DNA of 64,000 bases from Anthostomella pinea. Taxonomy: Eukaryota; Ascomycota; Sordariomycetes; Xylariales; Xylariaceae. Below the pieces are notes generated by a model. That model ran no database searches, was not told the DNA's origin, and saw only the letters and a list, made by a program, of their open reading frames with translations. Shown piece by piece: positions 56,504-64,000 of the stretch. Where the stretch lies: positions 3,410,001 through 3,474,000 of the forward strand of contig CAUWAG010000012.1 in NCBI GenBank assembly GCA_963556695.1. Direction: 5' to 3'. Both the position numbers and the translations under genes were made by a program. Numbering within the stretch: the first letter of the stretch is position 1; every line of letters starts with the position of its first letter.

Positions 56504-58862
56504 ATGGACGAGCAAGCTACAGAGAAGCCTTCGGGCGCCATCTCGCCAAAGACCATGCCCGACCACGTAGAGATCCCTACCAAACTGACAACGACTTCCA
56601 GTTTGGAAGAGCTCCAGACGGATGAGCAACGGAGAATCCTCGATACGATCACTCAAGTTCGAAAGTGTGGCCTGGAAAGTATCATCTCCCTTCCCCAGAT
56701 CGTCGTCTGCGGAGACCAGTCGGCAGGCAAGAGCTCTGTTCTGGAGGCGCTGACAGAAATCCCCTTTCCCCGCAACGACAACCTGTGCACACGCTTTGCC
56801 ACCGAGATCAGCCTGCGGCATGAATCTCGCGACAACTTCACTATATGTGTGATCCCTGACAATGCTCGACCTGAAGAGGAGCAGAAAAAGATAAAGGCGT
56901 TCTCACAGTCGATCACCGACTTTAGCGAGTTGCCAGCTGTGATGGAAGATGCTATGAAGGTCATGGGGATTACTGACTCCGAGCAGAGCTCTGGCGGTGC
57001 TTTCTCGAGGGACACACTCAGCATCGAGATGTGTGGTCCCAAATGCCCCCACCTGACCCTGGTCGACATCCCAGGATTGATCCAGACTTCCACGAAAGGA
57101 GTCTCCGACGCCGATGTTGCGCTGGTTGCCGAGATTACCGACCATTACATTTCCCAGCCCCGGACAATCTGCCTGGCAGTAGTGTCAGCGACACACGACG
57201 CAGCGAATCAGCCGATCCTCCAACGCGCCCGAACGTTCGACAAGCATGGAGAGCGTACTTTAGGTGTGATAACCAAGCCCGATAGGTTAGCGGCAGGATC
57301 GGGAGCGGAGACCAGCTTCCTAGGACTTGCCCGCAACGAAGATGTCTTTTTCAAGCTCGGATGGCATGTCGTCAAGAATCGGCAGTTCGAAGAGCGTAGC
57401 TTCTCACTCGAGGAGCGCAACTTTTCCGAGATGACGTTCTTCCGCACGTCCGACTTCAAGCGGCTGCCGAAGGAAACGGTAGGCATTGATGCCTTGCGTG
57501 TGAGACTTAGCCACCTTCTATTTGAGCACGTGAAGAACGAACTTCCACGCCTCAAGGACGATCTCGAGCGCGCGTTGGAGGCTGCAATGAACGACATGAA
57601 GATCCTAGGCGATGCAAGGTCGACTGTGGCCGATTGCCGTGCCTATTTGGTACAGCTCAGTATGGACTGCCATGAGATTTGCAAGGCCGCCCTGAACGGG
57701 AACTACGAACACGATTATTTCAAGGCCGGAAGTGGTGAGCCATTCTCTCTGGACTCCGGAAGCACCATTGCTCGATTTCGAGCCGTCGTGCAATACATGA
57801 ACAAGAGGTTTGCAGATCATCTTCGAACCGAAGGGCACAAGTACCAGATCAACCTCGCCGGGTCAAACGAAGATGAAGCTCGAGCAGAAGATGCTCCTAC
57901 AGCTGCACCAAAGGCGCTCTCGAAGAAAGGAGCCATGGAGTGGGTTAAAAAGATGCTCCTACGATCTAGAGGCACCGAATTGCTAGGAAACTTCAACCCT
58001 CATCTCATTGGGGAACTGTTTTGGGAGCAATCAGAAGGCTGGGGGAATTTGGCCAACGATCACATAGAACAAGTCAGCCAAATTTGCGACAAGTTTCTAG
58101 CCCAGCTGTTGCAGCAGAAGGCACCACAGGACGTCAAAGATCGGCTCTGGTAGGAAATGTTCATCCATTTATTTGTGAGATCACCAAGAGACTGATGACT
58201 CATGTCATAGGTCCTCTACCATGCTGGATGCGCTGAAAGAACGCCGCAAGGCCGCCATGGGCGAGCTGGAGAATCTTGTCAGGGACAAGAAGGATTTTCC
58301 TATCAACTATAACCATTACTACACAGAGAATCTTCATAAGCGGCACCGGGAAAGAATGAAGGCCAGAGTGCTACGTCTTCTGCCGGGTGGTACACCACAT
58401 ACCTCATATGAGAAGTGCAGCAGGGGAGAGCATTTCTCTCGGTACGACGTTGAGGTCGACCGAATTGTCTCTGCGTGCAGCCAAAGCACAATGCCCGATA
58501 TGGAAGATCTCAGCTGCGAGGAGGCACTGGATTGCCTCCTGTCGATCTACAAGGTTAGAAGAGTCCCACCTCCTCTTTACCCGGACTTTGTTCTCTAACC
58601 TATCTCATTGCAGGTGCAGCAGAAGACATTCGTCGCGAACGTCGTAACCCAGGTCATTGAGAGACATATCCTCAGAGACCTTGACAAGGTCTTCTCGCCC
58701 ATGGTCGTTACTCGGATGAATGACAGTGAAGTCGAGGCGATTACTTCTGAGCCCCCAGCCACCAAACGCCAGAGGGTTTTCCTCACTGACCGCATGAAGA
58801 AGCTTGAAGACGGCCGTGATATCTTCCGTGGAGTCTTGGGCTCCGCTCCCGCAGCGTCATGA
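56504..58862 (+). CDS. dynamin-superfamily GTPase
   Basis: Exons 56504-58149, 58211-58553 and 58614-58862 give 745 residues. The first ATG at 56504 fits better than an upstream GTG. GTPase motifs are G1 GDQSAGKSS, G2 in LCTRFATEIS, G3 DIPGL and G4 TKPD. A middle/stalk region follows with LDDLERAL-type helices, and a GED-like C-terminal segment with VVTQVIERHILRDLDKVFSPMVV. The layout is that of fungal Mx/dynamin-like proteins, which assemble as helical oligomers on membranes. No PH domain or membrane anchor is seen. Its cellular target cannot be assigned. Many such genes occur as lineage-specific paralogues in filamentous fungi. Intact. Confidence 0.9.
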
Positions 58863-60287
58863 TCTACTTCGCTACTTTGACTCTGCCAACAACCCCTGAA
58901 AGGCATGTAGTGTGCGTTCCCGTTACGTACCATGAGGGTCAAGCATGTCAGGGGTATCGTCGTTGCGCCCATGTGGAAGCTTGTGCAGTTCATATCAGCA
59001 GAGGTTGGCAAGGCGATATCTTCTAGATTGCCATATGCGCAGGTTACCCTACTTCGTCAGATTTCACTTGGTTGAAGGTTGTACGTCGGGACGTCGCCAC
59101 TTGGATGCTAGGTAGTTGGGGAATTGATGACACGATGGGTTTGGTTACACTCAGCCCTCACAAGTCTCGGTACGCGCATGTTACCAAGACTCTAGATTAC
59201 CAGTGGGATAGTTAGCAATACTGGAATCATCGTACAGGAATAAGCAGCTCTGATCTAAAGAGTCACATTCGAGGCTTATTCCAGCGTGCTTATCCCATTT
59301 ATAATAAACGCATCTTTCGCTTGGTGAATGAGGGGCGTATGGAGACTTATGAGGGCTCAGTGTATCCGCAATTCTGGTTAACCCGATTATCATCGTTTCG
59401 TTCGTAAGCAATTCGATCTGAAGCCTCCTGTGCCACCGAGCAGTTTCATACCTTGCATAAGCAGTCGAGTGAATTACAAGCATAATCATATTGACCTGTT
59501 GAGTTACGCCAGGGGCACTCAAGCGGTACAATCCCAAATGTCCAACCTTACCAATACGTATTGTTCGCTCAACGATGTGCCGTCGTTTCAAACCGTTGAC
59601 CGAACCCCCGAGCTCAGGGGGTGTTGTCTCGCGAGAAGAAACTAAGAAGATAACATTTCCCTAGGGATAGGGCTCATACTCGACCTAGCTCGATAACAAT
59701 ATTAAACATAGGCCGATTACACCAGATGCTAAACGTCATTCACCATTGGCACAACAGGCATCCAGGGATTCGCAGGCGCACGACTCCTACGCAACGATAA
59801 GCTCCTTTTAAAACCCGCTAGCCGTGGTGCAGCTATCGTAACATATAGGGGTGGGTTTTACAGTCCGCCAATATACGGAACGGTACTTGACGCATACGTG
59901 GAGATGTTGCCCCTGAGTCGGGGGTGTGTGGTTCCGCCTTTAGCAAAGGATGCAGCTGTTTCGAGCAGCCTACTGCGTGGGCTAACTGCCAGAGTTTCAG
60001 GTCTGGCGCTTCGCCGGAAATCCACTCCTTGCCTCTGGATTATACGATCCGGATCATTGATGCGAACAAACACTCAATCCCACTACATCACTCCTCTGAC
60101 CAACAGTCGCCACTGTTGGGCTCGCACGGGGCATGTGTTGACCAGCTAACCTATTATACACAAAGCTTGTACTTGTCAACCTAAGGTAGGCGATGATGAG
60201 GGTCTCGGTCATGGACAGAACGTTTCAGTCGATCTAGATTGACCTCTCATATTATTACAAAGGGCACCCAATATCGTTGTAGTTTAA
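58863..60287. other. intergenic with hairpin repeat
   Basis: Convergent 3' region between dynamin and photolyase. It contains the second hairpin-repeat copy. No gene is supported. Confidence 0.5.
59219..59360. repeat. hairpin repeat, copy 2 (MITE-like)
   Basis: The left arm CTGGAATCATCGTACAGGAA continues to TAAGCAGCTCTG, the complement of 470-501 at 27 of 32 positions. The right arm GCTTATTCCAGCGTGCTTAT follows. The flank GGAGACTTATGAGGGCT (59341-59357) is identical to 558-574. The same three-part order occurs at the other end of the window. Confidence 0.55.
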
Positions 60288-62025
60288 TCAAGGATCAGCG
60301 TTAGCTAGATCCTGCTTGTACCTGGCCTTCGCTCTCCGGGAGCTCTCAGCATAGTCGACATGCGGATACGGATATCCCAGTTTCTCGAATTCCGCCTTGG
60401 ACAACTTCGCATGGGGCTCGAAGATGGCATCACCCTTGACACTCTCAAGCTCCGGCACCCACTTGCGGATGTAGTCGCCGTCCTTGTCGCATTTCTTGCC
60501 CTGCGAGACGGGGTTGAAGACGGTGTACGAAGGCTCCCAGCCCTGCGTGTTGTTGCTCAGATCCCAGTCGACGAGATGTTCGGCGAAGTAGCGCTCGCCC
60601 TTGCGGTAGTCAATCAGCAGGTTCGCGCGGAGGTACGACGACGTGTTCATCCGCAGGCGGTTGCGCATGTAGGCCTCGTGGTTGATCTGGCGCATCCCGG
60701 CGTCGACGAACGGCACGCCGGTCCGGCCTTCGCACCACTTCTTCCAGCCCTCCTCGTCGTCTTCCCACTCGACGAAGTCGAACTGCAGGTTCTGCGGCAG
60801 GTTCACCGACGTGTGCGGCGTGATGGCCAGCACCTGGCGGTAGAACTCGCGGAACACAATCTCGCGGACCCAACTGTCGACGCCTCTGTCACCTTCGTCG
60901 AAATGCTTGCCCTGGTTGAACTTCTTCGTCTCGGGTAGAACCTCCCGTACGCTGACGATGCCGGAGGAGAAGTACGGAGATAACCTGCTCGTGGCGTCGT
61001 ATGCGGGCTCGGAGCGATGTGCACTGTACGTGGCGACTTTGTCGTGCAAAAAGTGTTTCAGACGGCCCATCCCTGCCTCATTGCCTGCAGGCCAGAGACT
61101 TCGTATACGTTCCCGCTCTTCCTTGCTCGGAAACTGCTTGCTTTCGGGCAGCTCGGGGATCTCGGTGTCGAACAGCTTATGGAACTGCTTTGACACGCTC
61201 TTATCATTACCCTCAGGTGGCGGCACCGTCTCAAGCAAGCTCGAGTCGTCCTTCGTGACGGAGAGCCACATCTTGTGGTACGGAGTGAAAAGCTTGTGAG
61301 GGCCCCCGGAGCCCGTTCTCAGGGCACCGGGGACGACCACGGTCTGATCATGCAGAACGTCGAGCGAGAGGTCCTTCTCCCCCTGCACCTTCTTCGCGAG
61401 GTCTATGTCACGTCGCAGCTCGGCCACTTCGTACTCCATGTCGGCGTAGATGTGGGAAACGTCGTTCTGCTTCACGAACTCCAGGACCTTGTCACTCTTC
61501 GTGCCTCTGTCCGGCGCAGTTACTATCGCGAGCGGGATCTGCTTGCTGTGTAGTTGCGTTTGCAGAATCCGGAGGCTCTCCAGGGAAGTCGGATCGAGCT
61601 GGACTTGTACCGTGCCACTCCATGTCCTTGGGACTGTACATATACATGGTGAGAAGGCCTCCGCTGCCCTCCTTTGCTTTCTGCGAGGCAGCATGCAGAC
61701 CCTTGTTGTCCTCTTGTCTGAGGTCCTTCGATCGGAACCAATGCAGGACATTGCGAGGCTTCACGTCCTTGCGTGTCTTTTCTAGAATGTCATGAAGCTG
61801 ATTGAAAGGCGTGTCGGAGTCGATCTGTTTCGCGCGTTTCGTGGATGGATGCTTGAGCGCGTTCTCGACTTGCATATAGTCTTCGTGAGTTTTGCTGTCG
61901 GCGCGGGCATGCTTCTTGCTTGATTCTGCCGCCATGAGTCTCGTATAGTCGCAGAAAGTCCGGCGTATAAGAGGTAAGGTGTTTCTCGATACCATGTATG
62001 CAGACTCCTGAACGACCAGTGGCAT
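60288..62025 (-). CDS. phr: CPD photolyase/cryptochrome family (one frameshift)
   Basis: The N-terminal frame (62025 to about 61580) has a basic presequence, then RNVLHWFRSKDLRQEDN, the conserved start of the Rossmann domain, and LLTMYMYSPKDMEWHG. The remaining frame (to 60288) continues LESLRILQTQLHSKQIPLAIV. It then has the FAD domain: LSPYFSSGIVSVREVL, IVFREFYRQVLA, GVPFVDAGMRQI, RNRLRMNTSSYLRANLLIDY, and DWDLSNNTQGW. Class I photolyases use FADH- and light to split pyrimidine dimers; a nuclear/mitochondrial fungal enzyme is the best guess. The two frames need a one-base shift at about 61580-61590 (between ARSDF and LESL). No intron can supply it. The alternative starts Met11 and Met31 are possible. 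About 575 residues in all. Confidence 0.8.
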
Positions 62026-63339
62026 GATATAATGTGAGAGACTCTACAGGTGAAAGACGAGACACATAGCCTACCTCTGGAAGCGTGCAAGCAGCACGCG
62101 CAGACGCGTTCCTATGGACGATGACATCGTCCATGCCATGTTGCTGTTTCTGGCGTATTGAGATGCATCGATCGCGCTAGCATCTTGACCGTCTGACGCG
62201 GCGGCAAGGCGGAGATTTGTGGTCAGCCATCGCGTCATTGACTCATTGGCCGATTCGCGCCAGGCACGCTCATGAGTCATGTGAGGATGAGATGAGATCC
62301 TGCTTGATCCTCCTCTCCTTCTTTCCCTCTCTCCACACACTTCTGGTCAACAGCGAAGCTCTCATGCCTTCCCAATGATCTCCATCGCCGCTTCATTCGG
62401 GTCAGCGCTACTCTTGTATCCCATACTATGCTCCACGAGCTCCCAAGTCAACAGGAAGCTCACGGTGGTCTGCAAGCCAACTTTGACTTTTATCGGCAGC
62501 TCGAGCGACAACTTCAGCGTCGTAATCGCCGATGCCATCTGCGAGTAGCCTCTTCTTGCTGGGATGTGCCTACAATTGGGCAAGGCATGATGTGACGTCT
62601 GCGAAGCAATGACTGAGTCCTTGACCATCTACGCCGTCCACATCGGTGGAGTTTTGCGCACTTTGCGAGCACTTACTACTTCTCATGGTCGATTTCTTGG
62701 CCACGGTGGATGTAACAGAGACACATTGCGGATGACGAGGTCACCGCGAAGCGCATGGTAAATAACGACAATACCAGGGCAGTCGAAGCAACACTTCGGA
62801 GCTCTGTTCTATCACCATTTGTGCAGGAAGGGAGGGACTGCAGCTATCCAATCGACCTGGAATGGTGGGCCGGCTCCTGCGTTCATTTAAAAGGAGGCTG
62901 GACCGGCGTGCAGATTGTGTGCTGATGCTTGGCGGTGGAAGAGCGCCGTCGAGTGGCTGCCGGACGACGAAGCGAACGAGATGTGGAAAATAGCATACTG
63001 GCATCCAATCGAGCGGGATAATTGAAAAGGCAGGGTCGCGTTGCTAGGCGATGCTGCCCATTCTATGGTGCCTTGTGAGTGAGTATCGTTTCGCGCTTGA
63101 CTTCTGTAAATGTGTTGCTACACTGACCCGCCATAAGTTGTTGAATACACGGATGTTGATTGATTCTATTGATTGTGTTCTTGTTCTGCGTGCAGAGATT
63201 GATCATCTGTCTTCTTGGTGGGTCAGATGCCCTGTGCGTCTCTGCCCCACTGGAGATCTTCCGGTGTCTATCTCCGGCTCCCATTCAACATAAGTCTCCG
63301 AGCATCCCTGCATTTACACCAAAATGCCCTACATTTACG
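62026..63339. other. photolyase upstream region
   Basis: No convincing gene. An 88-residue minus frame (62362-62628) lacks recognisable features and is not called. Confidence 0.45.
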
Positions 63340-63790
63340 CTTTTATAACTAAAGACCTGAGGTTTTTTAAAATGAGATATTATAAGAAACTAATATTTAA
63401 AAAATGCTGAAGTTTTCGTAACTAATTTCTAAATATCTATTTTCTTAGCGACTAAAAAGTAAGATATATATATATATAAGTAGAGTTTAAAATTAAAAAC
63501 CTTAAATATTAATAAAGTTATAAAAAATGTTTAAAAATTTATCTAAGTTATAATAAAGTTATATAACATTAAATAACATGTAATATACGTACAAGTCGAA
63601 AAATCTTATTTGATATTTAAATTTTTATTTTTTTTAGATATCTTAAAATGTTATTTTTATCGAAAATTTCACCTTTAATAAAGTAATATTTACGACCTTT
63701 ATCTTTAAGATATCAAAGTTTCTAAATAAGACATTTTAATATTCCAGTAATTTTAACTATAAGTGCTATAAGTATCTAAGTTGTATCTAT
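63340..63790. other. AT-rich island
   Basis: A sharply bounded stretch composed almost only of A and T with short (TA)n (about 63463-63477), and with stops in all frames. It is typical of a fully RIP-degraded repeat or an AT isochore edge. Composition returns to normal after about 63790. Confidence 0.6.
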
Positions 63791-64000
63791 TTTACTTGTC
63801 GGGAATCCTGTATCGGTGCGGAATAAGGGTAGATTCCCTAGTTGCTTGCTTGTTTTGGCTATGGGTCAGAGGGCCTGATTTGGTACTAAATACACACTCA
63901 AACCACAAAGCAGGGCCTATCCTTAGAGCATCTAACAAAGCTTCTTCATCCAGCTGCTTCCATTGACCCCTTTGACCACTAAAGCCACCACAATTCTCAC

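Noticed and set aside
1..64000. CRISPR arrays, bacterial-type operons or riboswitches
   Set aside because: No spaced direct-repeat arrays. The gene structures are eukaryotic with spliceosomal introns.

Overview
The window is nuclear DNA of a filamentous ascomycete (Pezizomycotina). The evidence is genes with short GT-AG introns of about 50-130 nt, fungal families (Zn2Cys6 regulator, hydrophobin, GtaA-type glutaminase, F-box and tyrosinase proteins), and transposon remnants in which CAA, CAG, CGA and TGG codons have become stops, the pattern left by RIP. A degenerate 5.8S-ITS2 rDNA fragment at 26.5-26.7 kb has an ITS2 style that reminds me of Sordariomycetes, perhaps Xylariales. That placement is weak because the fragment is a decayed paralogue.

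Layout. 0-16 kb: a disrupted CocE/S15 hydrolase fused to an EthD-like tail (-), a short-chain dehydrogenase (-), a small secreted protein (+), a three-exon tyrosinase (+) and an F-box gene (-). 16.9-26.8 kb: a transposon block with a Tad-type LINE, a truncated Copia element split by a 1,349-bp Tc1/mariner element at a TA target, and the rDNA pseudogene. 26.8-36.6 kb: an MFS transporter with an internal stop (-), a secreted But2-like protein (+), an orphan gene (+), a divergent protein kinase (-) and a GtaA-type glutaminase (-). 39.5-50.5 kb: a four-exon Zn2Cys6 regulator (+), an unknown three-exon gene with a microsatellite intron (+), an ESCO-type zinc-finger protein without an acetyltransferase domain (-), a diverged AT-rich tandem repeat, a divergent VMA12/COQ1 pair, and a hydrophobin. 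51-64 kb: a hAT-like MITE, a five-exon P450 (+), a CocE hydrolase remnant (-), a dynamin-like GTPase (+), a CPD photolyase/cryptochrome (-) and an AT-rich tail.

The host genes do not form one pathway. Housekeeping functions (COQ1, VMA12, photolyase) alternate with secreted or accessory ones, and there is no PKS, NRPS or terpene cyclase backbone. The mobile-element history is the most structured signal. Several otherwise well-conserved genes (CocE-EthD, F-box, kinase, photolyase, MFS) carry single frameshifts or stops. These may be real pseudogenes or unpolished assembly indels, and the sequence alone cannot decide between them.
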